Assembly (NCBI GenBank): GCA_019352875.1
Contig: JAAAFW010000015.1
Span: 372,001-436,000, forward strand
Direction: 5' to 3'
DNA from: Pedobacter cryoconitis
Lineage (GTDB): Bacteria; Bacteroidota; Bacteroidia; Sphingobacteriales; Sphingobacteriaceae
Length of the DNA stretch: 64,000 nucleotides
The notes beneath the pieces were generated by a model. It was not told where the DNA came from, made no database searches, and saw nothing but the letters and a program-made list of their open reading frames with translations. Shown here piece by piece: positions 38,127 through 46,560 of the stretch. Position 1 is the first letter of the stretch; each line of letters opens with the position of its first letter. A program made the translations under genes and the position numbers.

Positions 38127-38591
38127 ATGGAAATCGTATCAAAAATTCAGGAATGGGGTGATAGGAATCATCCGCAATGGGTAGATTATTTTAGAATTGC
38201 TTTAGGAATTACCCTAATTTGGAAAGGTGTGGCATTCGCTATGAACCTTCATGCATTTACAAATTTAATGGACAATGCCGGACTGGGGACCGCGGTTTCC
38301 ATTAGTTTGGTTGCGCATACAATCATTGCTTTGCATATTATCGGGGGCCTGTTGATTGCTTTAGGGTCTCATACCCGTTTATTTTGTCTGCTGAATATTC
38401 CTATTCTGTTCACTGCAGTATTTTTTGTGAATATGCCCGAGCACGTTATGCGCCCCTATTCAGAATTGTGGTTATCGGCAACAGTACTTATCGCACTTTT
38501 CTGCTTTTTAGTAGAGGGTGATGGTAAATTATCAATTGAATACAAAAAATCCCAGCAGATAGCTGAACAAAATAACACCAGTCAGATTTAA
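38127..38591 (+). CDS. DoxX family membrane protein
   Basis: 154 residues with four hydrophobic segments and the DoxX pattern FRIALGITLIWKGVAFAM and IIALHIIGGLLIALG. DoxX-like proteins are small inner-membrane proteins linked to thiol stress or quinone-dependent processes in some bacteria; the function here is unknown. A hairpin at 38600-38632 follows the stop. Confidence 0.78.
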   Translation: MEIVSKIQEWGDRNHPQWVDYFRIALGITLIWKGVAFAMNLHAFTNLMDNAGLGTAVSISLVAHTIIALHIIGGLLIALGSHTRLFCLLNIPILFTAVFFVNMPEHVMRPYSELWLSATVLIALFCFLVEGDGKLSIEYKKSQQIAEQNNTSQI

Positions 38592-38599
38592 AAATAAAA

Positions 38600-38632
38600 G
38601 CGCCTGTTTAATTGAAAAAATAAGCAGGCGCT
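38600..38632. terminator. Possible terminator hairpin after DoxX
   Basis: Arms at 38600-38611 and 38621-38632 pair over 12 bp (one G-U) with a 9-nt loop. A good T run lies only on the minus-strand side, so it would work poorly for DoxX itself. Confidence 0.45.
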
Positions 38633-38770
38633 AAATGATTATAGCGATTTTTTTTTGTTGATAGTCATTATGGACTGGTTTTTGAATAGTTAACTACAAA
38701 ATAAGGCTGTTGGTCAGCCAGTAACAGAAATCAGCAATTAATTAGAATTAAATAAAATAAAAAAAACGCC

Positions 38771-39172
38771 ATGAATTACAGGAAACTATTAAATGACCAT
38801 TTGGACAGAAACACAGATAAAACCCCGGTTTTAGTCGCATTATTAGCCGGCTTAGCAGTTGGAGCAGCATTAGGGGTGTTATTTGCTCCAGGAAGCGGTT
38901 CAGAAACCAGAGACCTGATCGCTGACAAATCAAAAGATCTGACCGATAGTGCCAAAGAAAAGCTAAATAGCTATAAAGATAAAATTAAAAGTAGCGCAGA
39001 GAACCTGGCTGACACTGCAAAAGATAAGTATCAGGGTTATAAAGAAAGAGCTCAGGATACCGTTGACGATTTGAAAAATGCTAAGGACAATGCAGTTGAT
39101 CATGTAAAGTCAGCAGCTAAAGACCTTAAAAATGACGCATCTGACGCAAAAGATGCTGTTAAAAATGCTTAA
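38771..39172 (+). CDS. YtxH domain (general stress) protein
   Basis: 133 residues. One membrane helix with a glycine-rich end (VALLAGLAVGAALGVLFAPGSG) is the YtxH signature. It is followed by a long, charged, lysine-alanine-aspartate-rich amphipathic region with near-11-residue periodicity, much like LEA proteins (KDKIKSSAENLADTAKDKYQ). A desiccation or osmotic-stress role is likely but unproved. A strong terminator follows. Confidence 0.85.
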   Translation: MNYRKLLNDHLDRNTDKTPVLVALLAGLAVGAALGVLFAPGSGSETRDLIADKSKDLTDSAKEKLNSYKDKIKSSAENLADTAKDKYQGYKERAQDTVDDLKNAKDNAVDHVKSAAKDLKNDASDAKDAVKNA

Positions 39173-39187
39173 CCAAACATCAAGCAC

Positions 39188-39220
39188 ATAAAAAAACCGG
39201 TCAATGACCGGTTTTTTTAT
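39188..39220. terminator. Terminator after the YtxH gene
   Basis: Perfect 15-bp palindrome, arms 39188-39202 and 39206-39220, ending in seven T residues on either strand. It can also serve the converging 102-aa ORF. Confidence 0.93.
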
Positions 39221-39230
39221 GTCTTTATTT

Positions 39231-39539
39231 TTAGCCAATATTTAAGGCGCTGTAAATCTCGGCATATAATAGGCCGCTTCCTCCTCCATAATGCGGTACA
39301 AGTGCCGTTTCCGGACATTCCTCAGCAACATAACTTTTTACGGTCTGCTCTTCTTCAACAGAAAGTCCTGCACCAAGCAGTACAACGCTGAAATTTCTTC
39401 CACTGCATTGTTTAATCAGTTCCTCGCAGGAATTTACACCGGTAGCGTTCCAGTTCTCCATTTTATTAAGCAAACGCAGAATCACTGCCAGGATTTCCTC
39501 ATGTTTACCGATAACAAGAATCGAAATTTCCTTTTTCAT
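39231..39539 (-). CDS. Short receiver-like hypothetical protein
   Basis: 102 residues. The pattern KEISILVIGKHEEILAVILRLL and NFSVVLLGAGLSVEEEQ resembles a CheY-type receiver half, but the acidic pocket Asp and phosphoacceptor Asp are replaced (IGKHEE, LLGAG), so phosphorylation is unlikely. It starts 1 bp after the pirin stop, so the two are probably one unit. Function unknown. Confidence 0.6.
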   Translation of the reverse strand: MKKEISILVIGKHEEILAVILRLLNKMENWNATGVNSCEELIKQCSGRNFSVVLLGAGLSVEEEQTVKSYVAEECPETALVPHYGGGSGLLYAEIYSALNIG

Positions 39540-39540
39540 A

Positions 39541-40257
39541 TTAGAACTCCATTGGAACTTCCATCAATAAAACACGGGCATCGGTATCTGCAGTAATTTC
39601 AATTGCGCTCGTATCCCAGACACCGAAACCATCTCTTGTTGCCAGTTTCTGTCCATCTACAGAGACACTGCCTTCCAGTACAAAAATATACACTCCACTA
39701 TCTTTTTTGTGGAAATTGTATACAACCTGATGACCTTTTTCCAGGTTTCCCATATTAAACCAGGCATCCTGATGGATCCATACACCCTGATCATTTTTAT
39801 CAGGAGACAAAATCTGAACCAGCTCATTTGGGTGAGTCGCTGTAAGAATCGCCTGCTGATCGTATCTCGGTTCTACATTACGTTTGTTCGGAAATACCCA
39901 GATCTGCAGGAATTTAACCGGTACGTTTTTATTCTTATTATATTCAGCATGATAGATACCGGTACCTGCACTCATCACCTGGATTTCTCCGGGATCAATT
40001 ACACCGACATTGCCTATACTGTCTTTATGCTCTAAGCTACCTTCCAAAGGAATGGAAATAATTTCCATATTATCATGTGGGTGTTCACCGAAACCCCTTC
40101 CTCCGTCTACTCGATCATCATTCAGTACCCTGAGTGCGCCAAAATTCAGACGTTCAGGATTATAATAACCTGCAAAACTGAAAGTATGATAACTTTTTAA
40201 CCATCCGTGATCTGCACCGCCTCTTGAATCTGCGGTATGTAAAACTGTCTGTGCCAT
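39541..40257 (-). CDS. Pirin family protein
   Basis: 238 residues from ATG 40257 (MAQTVLHTADSRGGADHGWL); a longer start at 40281 would overlap the promoter box. Bicupin fold: the first cupin contains the metal-binding GEHPHDNMEIISIP and EIQVMSAGTGIYHAEYN, with three His and a Glu as ligands; the second is degenerate. Some relatives show quercetin dioxygenase activity, others are regulators. Followed by a receiver-like ORF. Confidence 0.92.
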   Translation of the reverse strand: MAQTVLHTADSRGGADHGWLKSYHTFSFAGYYNPERLNFGALRVLNDDRVDGGRGFGEHPHDNMEIISIPLEGSLEHKDSIGNVGVIDPGEIQVMSAGTGIYHAEYNKNKNVPVKFLQIWVFPNKRNVEPRYDQQAILTATHPNELVQILSPDKNDQGVWIHQDAWFNMGNLEKGHQVVYNFHKKDSGVYIFVLEGSVSVDGQKLATRDGFGVWDTSAIEITADTDARVLLMEVPMEF

Positions 40258-40278
40258 GATCTTTAAATTTTTGTTATA

Positions 40279-40286
40279 CAAATTTA
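40279..40286 (-). promoter_or_regulatory. TAnnTTTG box for the pirin gene
   Basis: Minus-strand TAAATTTG; predicted start near 40273, leader about 16 nt. Confidence 0.6.
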
Positions 40287-40330
40287 AGCCCCCTGTCCGG
40301 CTTAAATCTTACCATAGGACAAGAAATAGA

Positions 40331-42193
40331 TCAGAACTGAATTTTGTAGCCCAATGTGGTCCAGACACCTGGCATAGGCACTGCCCCAGCCTGGTTAAAC
40401 TTTTCATTTAGCAAGTTAGAACCATCCCAGTAAAGTGTGCTTTTGTTAAACCGGTACCCCACTCTTGCATCCAGAATCACATAGTCCTTATAATTAATTC
40501 TTTCCGCATAGCGGGACGTAACACTGATGTCAAGCTTATCCCACAGACTTGCCGATACCGTTAAAGTATATTGATTACGCAGAGACTCCACAGAATATCT
40601 GGAAATCAAGACGTCCGCTAATGTTGTTTTCATGCGGGGATCCAGGTGAGTTAAAGACAGACCGGTCCTGATTGAAGTAAACAGCTGTCCCTGAACCGGA
40701 ACCGCATAATCGGCGCTCAACGTATAACCCCTGGTAGACAATCTGCTGAAATTTTTCGGCTGCCAGGGATCGGTTACCTCAGCCTTCACCCAGTCTATAA
40801 AGTTATTAATCCGGCGTTCAAACACACTGGCATTCAGGTTCAGTCTGGTACCATTATACTTAAGACCAGATTCCAGATAAGCAGAACGTTCTGCTTTCAA
40901 TTCTGCATTACCAATATTTGTTGGGCCTTTATAATAGAGGTCGGTAAAAGTCGGCAGACGCTGGCCTGTACCTGCATTCACAAAAACCTTCCAGTTTCCA
41001 GTAAAATTATATCCAACGTCAACGCCGGGAAAAGCCTGCCAGCCGTAATCAGAGTTATAATTCAGGTAATTTCCGATATTAACCAGTAGGTTTTTAACCC
41101 GGTCAAACTTGTATTCTCCATAAATACCGGCATTTGTCCGGTTCCGCTTTCCAAGGTTCGTACTGTTAATCAACTCTTTTCTTGCTTCCAGTCCTAAACC
41201 AAAATCACCTATACCAGTCGTAAAAACATTGTTCAGTTCGGCACCCAGAACCTGCGTTACATGGTGATTATGAAATTTATCGGGAGTTTGTTTGATATAC
41301 AAGTAGTCATCGACGTTGTTCCTGTAGGTTAATCTTGGCTTCAGTGTCCAGAAAGAAGTAATCTGCGTCTGATAACCGACAGATGCAGTGGTTGTCTTCA
41401 CCGTTTCCTCTGCTTCCAGATCGCCGGGCGCAGAATAATAACCATTCGCTCCGAAATTATTGTGAATATAGCCGGCAGAAACATCCAGCAAGTCCAATTT
41501 AATTTTGAAAGTACCCTGATAGTAAACCTTTTGGTTATTAAAAGCAGTATTATGTCTGTATCCGTTCCCAGCTTCCTGACCGGCAGAAACCAGATGAGTT
41601 GAACCGTCCAGGACGACAGAGCCAGATGCTCTTATACCGTAATTTGTATATAAATCTCCATTCTGATCATCCTTACGGAAACTGCTGCCTGCAAAAACAT
41701 GGGCAGACCCACCCGAGCGGGTCGCTGTTTTAGTGACAATATTAATGGCACCCGTCAAGGCATTCAAACCGTAAATACGGGAAGCAGAGCCTCTGAGCAC
41801 CTCAATATGGTCTATGTCGTCTACTGAAAAAGGGAGGTTCATCATATGATGACCAGTCTGCGGATCGGAGAATTTCACCCCGTTAACCAGAATCAGTGTC
41901 TGGTCGAATGTTCCGCCATCCAGACTGATATCTGCCTGCACACCGCCAGGACCACGCTGCCGGATATCCACGCCGCTTACAAATCCAAGCAGATCTGTTA
42001 TTGACCGGGATGGCAGGTTTTTAATCTGCTGCTGGTCTATGATCCAGATATTACGGTTCTGTGCAGAGAAAGGGATCTTCAGCCGATTCTCTTTGATCAT
42101 CACTTCATTCAGGTTATTTGTCGTATCCTGTTGCCCGTAGGCAGCAATTGAGGCTAAAGAGCAGCCCACAAACGCTATAAAAAATCTATTCAT
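40331..42193 (-). CDS. TonB-dependent outer-membrane receptor (BtuB-like)
   Basis: 620 residues with a signal peptide (FFIAFVGCSLASIAAYGQ), a plug domain (about 35-150: LPSRSITDLLGFVSGVDIRQ, DGGTFDQTLILVNGVKFSDP, IEVLRGSASRIYGLNALTGA) and a 22-stranded barrel to the C-terminal aromatic residue (YKIQF). It lacks the carboxypeptidase-like N-terminal domain of SusC proteins, so it is of the classic siderophore/cobalamin type. Ligand unknown. No cobalamin riboswitch was found in the 53 bp upstream. Confidence 0.88.
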   Translation of the reverse strand: MNRFFIAFVGCSLASIAAYGQQDTTNNLNEVMIKENRLKIPFSAQNRNIWIIDQQQIKNLPSRSITDLLGFVSGVDIRQRGPGGVQADISLDGGTFDQTLILVNGVKFSDPQTGHHMMNLPFSVDDIDHIEVLRGSASRIYGLNALTGAINIVTKTATRSGGSAHVFAGSSFRKDDQNGDLYTNYGIRASGSVVLDGSTHLVSAGQEAGNGYRHNTAFNNQKVYYQGTFKIKLDLLDVSAGYIHNNFGANGYYSAPGDLEAEETVKTTTASVGYQTQITSFWTLKPRLTYRNNVDDYLYIKQTPDKFHNHHVTQVLGAELNNVFTTGIGDFGLGLEARKELINSTNLGKRNRTNAGIYGEYKFDRVKNLLVNIGNYLNYNSDYGWQAFPGVDVGYNFTGNWKVFVNAGTGQRLPTFTDLYYKGPTNIGNAELKAERSAYLESGLKYNGTRLNLNASVFERRINNFIDWVKAEVTDPWQPKNFSRLSTRGYTLSADYAVPVQGQLFTSIRTGLSLTHLDPRMKTTLADVLISRYSVESLRNQYTLTVSASLWDKLDISVTSRYAERINYKDYVILDARVGYRFNKSTLYWDGSNLLNEKFNQAGAVPMPGVWTTLGYKIQF

Positions 42194-42246
42194 TTGCTGG
42201 TAATTGCTGCGAATATAGCAATTCCGGAAAAGAACATCGTTATGGT

Positions 42247-42855
42247 TTATTTGCGGTCACTCTTCATGAACTGCATAGAAAGTGCAGAACCTGTTCCCAG
42301 TAAGGCCCCGGCCGCGACATCTGTCGGATAATGAACTCCCAGATACATCCGGCTATAGCCTATAGCCCCTGCCCAAAGATAGGCGGGAGCGGTAATGTAC
42401 CACTTGTTCTGAACCTGAGAAATCGCCGTCGCAGTGGTAAATGCCGACGAAGTATGTCCCGATGGGAAAGAGTAATGCGGTGGCTGATACACCGCATTGA
42501 TTTTAATATTACCAGCAAAAGGCCTTGGCCTTTTAATTAGCTTTTTGAGTGCCATAGTGAGAATTACATTCACCGCCGAACTCGAAGCGATATAAGCTGC
42601 ATCCTGCCTGGTTCCTTTATCATTTCCAATTATACCGCCGGCAAGAACGCCCACAGGAACTGCAAAATTTACCACATCATTGTACTTAGAGATAAACATC
42701 ATGAAATCAGTCTGTTTAGGTGTCCTGTGATGAGACAAATCGATTAAGATCCGGTCATCCAGGCGCTGCAGACCTGATTGTGCAGATACATTGACACTGC
42801 AAAACGAGCATCCTGTCAGCAGTAGTAAATAAATGAGGTTCCTGTTCATGCGCAT
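42247..42855 (-). CDS. PAP2 family phosphatase (copy 2)
   Basis: 202 residues with a signal or anchor peptide (LIYLLLLTGCSFCSVNVSAQ) and the PAP2 motif set KKLIKRPRP, PSGHTSSAF and SRMYLGVHYPTD. It probably acts on isoprenoid or glycerolipid phosphates in the periplasm. It shares little sequence outside the motifs with the copy at 37241. It lies 53 bp above the TonB receptor gene. Confidence 0.88.
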   Translation of the reverse strand: MRMNRNLIYLLLLTGCSFCSVNVSAQSGLQRLDDRILIDLSHHRTPKQTDFMMFISKYNDVVNFAVPVGVLAGGIIGNDKGTRQDAAYIASSSAVNVILTMALKKLIKRPRPFAGNIKINAVYQPPHYSFPSGHTSSAFTTATAISQVQNKWYITAPAYLWAGAIGYSRMYLGVHYPTDVAAGALLGTGSALSMQFMKSDRK

Positions 42856-42876
42856 TTGGTTTAAGCGGGTCTGGAG

Positions 42877-43527
42877 CTACAAGCCAGTGTCAGCAGCAGT
42901 TTGATAAGCCTGGTTTAATGCACCCAGAAAAGTTTCGGGAGCCTGTGCACCAGACACGGCCAGTTTTTGATTGATAATGAAAAATGGAACACCGCTAATA
43001 CCTATTTTTGATGCCACTTCTTCATCTGCACGTACATCATCACCGTATGCATAACCTTCCAGCATTTCCTGGACGTCTTCTGCCTGCAAACCAGACTCCT
43101 TACCAAGCTCCAGTAAGATAGCAGGATCATCTATATTTTTACCATCGGTAAAATGTGCTATAAATAAAGCTTCTTCAACTTCATCAGCCAGTCCTTTGGA
43201 CTTTGCCAGTTGAATTAAACGGTGTGACTTAAAAGAATTAGCCATAATAGCTTTATCGAAATCAAAATGAAGACCGACTTCTGCAGCTGCATTTTTAACA
43301 TGATCGTGCATTTGGTTTGCCCATTCCAGTGTCTGCCCTTTTTTATCGGCCAGAAATTGTGCAGCATTCAATTCAGTATTGGTCACTGCATGAGGATCGA
43401 GCTCTAAACTATGCCATTCTACTTCTACTTCATCTGCATGTTCAAACTGTGCTAATGCAGTTTCAAATTTCTTTTTACCTATATAACAAAACGGACAGTT
43501 GACGTCCGACCAGATATCTACTTTCAT
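42877..43527 (-). CDS. DsbA family oxidoreductase (FrnE-like)
   Basis: 216 residues, no signal peptide, so cytoplasmic. The thioredoxin-fold active site CPFC is at residues 11-14 (DVNCPFCYIGKKKF), and the later GVPFFIINQKLAVSGAQ is the cis-Pro loop of the FrnE/HCCA-isomerase subgroup. FrnE-type proteins act as thiol-disulfide oxidoreductases. It lies 21 bp from PAP2 copy 2 on the same strand. Confidence 0.9.
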   Translation of the reverse strand: MKVDIWSDVNCPFCYIGKKKFETALAQFEHADEVEVEWHSLELDPHAVTNTELNAAQFLADKKGQTLEWANQMHDHVKNAAAEVGLHFDFDKAIMANSFKSHRLIQLAKSKGLADEVEEALFIAHFTDGKNIDDPAILLELGKESGLQAEDVQEMLEGYAYGDDVRADEEVASKIGISGVPFFIINQKLAVSGAQAPETFLGALNQAYQTAADTGL

Positions 43528-43592
43528 AACTTTAAAATTGAGCTGCCAATTTAATATTTCTAATGTTATTGGTCTGTAATAATAAGGGCCGT

Positions 43593-44618
43593 CTATTTCC
43601 TTACGGTCACTTGAAAAACGGTGGTCTGATGGTATTCCTGCCCAGGTCTGAGTATAGTATCCGGGAATGCCGGAATATTTACACTATTTGGTGCATGCTG
43701 CGTTTCCACACAAAAAGCCTCCGCAGAGCCATAGCTCTTCCCACCTTTGCCGCCGGTCACATTGAGATGTTTAGCCGTATAAAAATGAGCAATAGGTTCG
43801 GTCGTATATACGCCTAATAGTAAGCCAGATCTGGCGTCGAAAGTCTCAGATGCCATCCCAAACTCCCCGTAAGGTTTGTCGAGCACGAAACTCTGGTCGT
43901 AACCTTCATCCTGGTTCCAGTTAGCTCCGATAGCTCTTGGCGCCAGAAAATCATGCGTTGTACCTGCAACCGGTACCAGTTCGCCGGTAGGTACATAATC
44001 TGCATCTTGCTTCAGATAGTTACTGGCTGGTATCCGGATAATATTTCCAGCTACGCTTCCTTTATCAGGATCTAAGTTGAAATAAGTATGATGCGTTAAA
44101 TTAACCGGTGTAGGTGCATCAGTAAAGGCCCTGTAATCCAGAATCAACTCATTATCGTCGCTTAATTTATAAGTAAGCTGTACTGTCAGGTTACCTGGAA
44201 ATCCCTCTTCACCCGCAGGGCTTACATATTGCAACGTGATGCTGGGATCGATAGTTGGAAGAATATCCCAGACCTTGCGGTCGAAACCTTTAATCCCGCC
44301 ATGCAGACTTTTATCCATCTGGTAGGCTTTACCGTCAATTTCATAACGTCCATCTTTAATCCTGTTAGCAAAACGGCCAACCACTGTTCCCAGATACGGA
44401 TAGGCAGCGAGATATTCTTCTGACAGATAACCATCCAGATCATCAAATCCTAAAACGATATCCTGCGCTTCCCCCTTTGCGTTTATGACTGTAAATTCAC
44501 TGATAATTCCGCCGTAATTATAGATTTTAACGACGCTTCCTTTAGTGTTTTTCAGGGTTAAGGCAAATATTTCTTTGCCATCGATATGTTTTCCGGTGCT
44601 GATCTGGGATTCTTTCAT
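43593..44618 (-). CDS. galM: Galactose mutarotase (aldose 1-epimerase)
   Basis: 341 residues, a beta-sandwich epimerase. Signatures are GRFANRIKDGRYEID, NLTHHTYFNLDP with the catalytic acid/base His, and AFCVETQHAPNSVN with the catalytic Glu near 305. It interconverts alpha and beta hexoses before phosphorylation. It is divergent from galK with 151 bp between, forming a Leloir pair, though galT and galE are not in the window. Confidence 0.95.
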   Translation of the reverse strand: MKESQISTGKHIDGKEIFALTLKNTKGSVVKIYNYGGIISEFTVINAKGEAQDIVLGFDDLDGYLSEEYLAAYPYLGTVVGRFANRIKDGRYEIDGKAYQMDKSLHGGIKGFDRKVWDILPTIDPSITLQYVSPAGEEGFPGNLTVQLTYKLSDDNELILDYRAFTDAPTPVNLTHHTYFNLDPDKGSVAGNIIRIPASNYLKQDADYVPTGELVPVAGTTHDFLAPRAIGANWNQDEGYDQSFVLDKPYGEFGMASETFDARSGLLLGVYTTEPIAHFYTAKHLNVTGGKGGKSYGSAEAFCVETQHAPNSVNIPAFPDTILRPGQEYHQTTVFQVTVRK

Positions 44619-44769
44619 AGTTTAATATTACTCAGGCAATACTACAAATAATACGATTAATTATCCTGGTTCTATATAAAATAAGGATATAAACAGATTT
44701 GTTTTATAAATTTAAAGACGGCTCGTCTGCTTTGTAAAAAAGACCGGCTGCTAGAACCAGATATATAAA

Positions 44770-45924
44770 ATGATAAAAACTGAATTGATCCGAAAATTTA
44801 CCGACACCTATGGTCAGGCTCCTCAGGCTGTATTTTTCTGCCCCGGGCGTGTAAATCTAATCGGTGAACATATAGATTATAACGGCGGGCTGGTCATGCC
44901 ATGTGCGATTACACTGGGTACCCTGTTATGCCTGGCACCCAACCAGGAAAAAGTATTCCGGTTCAAAAGTTTGAATTTTGAAGAAGAAGCTGTAATTCCA
45001 ATGCAGGAAAGTTATACAAAGAAAGGTAAAGACTGGTATAATTATCCGTTGGGTGTGATTAATGAATTGCTTAAAGATTATACGATTCCAGTTGGTTTCG
45101 ATTTCCTTTACAGCGGGAATATTCCAATTGGTTCAGGACTCTCCTCTTCGGCATCAATCGAGGTTTTAACAGCCTATGCATTGGCATCCTACCTGAATCT
45201 GGATATAGACAAACTTTCTCTGGTTAAGCTCAGTAAATATGTGGAAAATAATTTTATTGGTCTGAACAGCGGTATTATGGACCAATTTGCAGTTACATTC
45301 GGAGAAAAAGCTAAAGCCATGTTACTCAACTGCGATACACTCGACTTTAAACAGGTAGACTGTGAGATCGGCGACCATGAGCTGATCATTATTAATACCA
45401 ATAAACCCCGCGAACTGGCAGAATCTAAGTATAATGAGCGGGTTAAAGAGTGTGAGGCGGCGCTGGTGGCACTAAATCAGGAAATTCACCTTAATAATTT
45501 GTGTGAGCTGAATGCAGAAAAATTCGCTTTGCACAGTCATCTGATCACTGATGAAACTGTGCTAAAAAGAGCAACTCATGTAATCCGCGAAAATGACCGC
45601 GTCGGGCTGGCTGCAAAAGCTTTAAACGCAGGCAATCTCGAAGAATTTGGCCGTTTAATGTTCGCTTCACATGATTCACTTCAAAACTTATATGAAGTAA
45701 GTGGAAAGGAATTGGATACACTGGTCGCCTTCTGTGCAGGTTATTCAGGTGTTACCGGCGCCAGGATGACCGGTGCCGGATTTGGGGGCTGTGCCATTGC
45801 TTTAGTTAAAAAAGATAGCCTGGAAGATTTCGAATTGAAAATCAAAGCAGATTATCTACAGAAGATCGGTTACGCTTGTGAAGTATATAAGAGTGAAATT
45901 GGCCATGGCGTATCTGCTATTTAA
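44770..45924 (+). CDS. galK: Galactokinase
   Basis: 384 residues of the GHMP kinase family. The galactokinase signature PGRVNLIGEHIDYNGG is present, then the ATP loop PIGSGLSSSASIEV and the C-terminal TGARMTGAGFGGCAIAL. It phosphorylates galactose to galactose-1-phosphate in the cytoplasm. Divergent from galM; the TrmH-type gene follows after 15 bp but has its own promoter box inside the galK end. Confidence 0.96.
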   Translation: MIKTELIRKFTDTYGQAPQAVFFCPGRVNLIGEHIDYNGGLVMPCAITLGTLLCLAPNQEKVFRFKSLNFEEEAVIPMQESYTKKGKDWYNYPLGVINELLKDYTIPVGFDFLYSGNIPIGSGLSSSASIEVLTAYALASYLNLDIDKLSLVKLSKYVENNFIGLNSGIMDQFAVTFGEKAKAMLLNCDTLDFKQVDCEIGDHELIIINTNKPRELAESKYNERVKECEAALVALNQEIHLNNLCELNAEKFALHSHLITDETVLKRATHVIRENDRVGLAAKALNAGNLEEFGRLMFASHDSLQNLYEVSGKELDTLVAFCAGYSGVTGARMTGAGFGGCAIALVKKDSLEDFELKIKADYLQKIGYACEVYKSEIGHGVSAI

Positions 45925-45927
45925 TTT

Positions 45928-45935
45928 TAATTTTG
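45928..45935 (+). promoter_or_regulatory. TAnnTTTG box for the TrmH-type methyltransferase (near-leaderless)
   Basis: TAATTTTG with only GCGC-type spacing (4 nt) before the ATG at 45940. It sits directly behind the galK stop. Confidence 0.6.
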
Positions 45936-45939
45936 CGCC

Positions 45940-46479
45940 ATGCAGAAATTAAAGACTACGGATTTAAACCGTGTAGATGTAGCCGCTTTCAAGGAGCAGG
46001 AGAAATTACCTGTAGTGGTTGTACTCGATAATGTCCGCAGTATGAATAATGTCGGATCGGCATTCAGAACGGCAGACGGCTTCTCCATCGAGAAAATATA
46101 CCTGTGCGGTATTACTGCGCAGCCACCGCATAGAGAAATTGAAAAGACGGCTATCGGTGCAACAGCGTCAGTAGACTGGAAACATTATGAAAACACACTC
46201 GATGCTATTCAGGATCTGAAAGCAGACGGCTATAAAATTATCGCAATCGAACAGGCAGTAGATAGTATTTATCTGCATGAGTTTAAGCCAGGGCAACAGG
46301 AGAAATATGCGCTGATCTTTGGAAATGAAGTAAACGGTGTGAGTGAAGAAGTGATGGCCGTAATTGATAACTGCATTGAAATTCCTCAGTTCGGCACTAA
46401 ACACTCTTTCAATATAGTGATCTCCGCAGGAATTGTCCTTTGGGACTTTTACGCAAAGATGCGTCTGCTGGTTAAATAA
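45940..46479 (+). CDS. TrmH family (SPOUT) RNA ribose methyltransferase
   Basis: 179 residues with the three SPOUT motifs: NVRSMNNVGSAFRTADGF (motif 1), IFGNEVNGVSEEV (motif 2) and IPQFGTKHSFNIVISAGIVL (motif 3, SAM knot). It 2'-O-methylates a tRNA or rRNA site; the target cannot be set because the substrate-recognition extensions are short. A terminator follows at 46502. Confidence 0.9.
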   Translation: MQKLKTTDLNRVDVAAFKEQEKLPVVVVLDNVRSMNNVGSAFRTADGFSIEKIYLCGITAQPPHREIEKTAIGATASVDWKHYENTLDAIQDLKADGYKIIAIEQAVDSIYLHEFKPGQQEKYALIFGNEVNGVSEEVMAVIDNCIEIPQFGTKHSFNIVISAGIVLWDFYAKMRLLVK

Positions 46480-46501
46480 ACGAAATACTTTAAAAAAAAT
46501 G

Positions 46502-46530
46502 AGCCCCTGAATAAATCCAGGGGCTTTCTT
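46502..46530. terminator. Bidirectional terminator between the TrmH-type gene and gltD
   Basis: AGCCCCTG (46502-46509) pairs with CAGGGGCT (46518-46525), loop 8 nt, followed by T-rich sequence on the plus strand. It lies between converging genes. Confidence 0.85.
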
Positions 46531-46560
46531 GGTTAGTATAGGTTTGGTTTTAAAAGCTCT

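Noticed and set aside
40331..42246. Cobalamin riboswitch upstream of the BtuB-like receptor
   Set aside because: Only 53 bp separate it from the upstream gene and no B12-box-like segment was seen.
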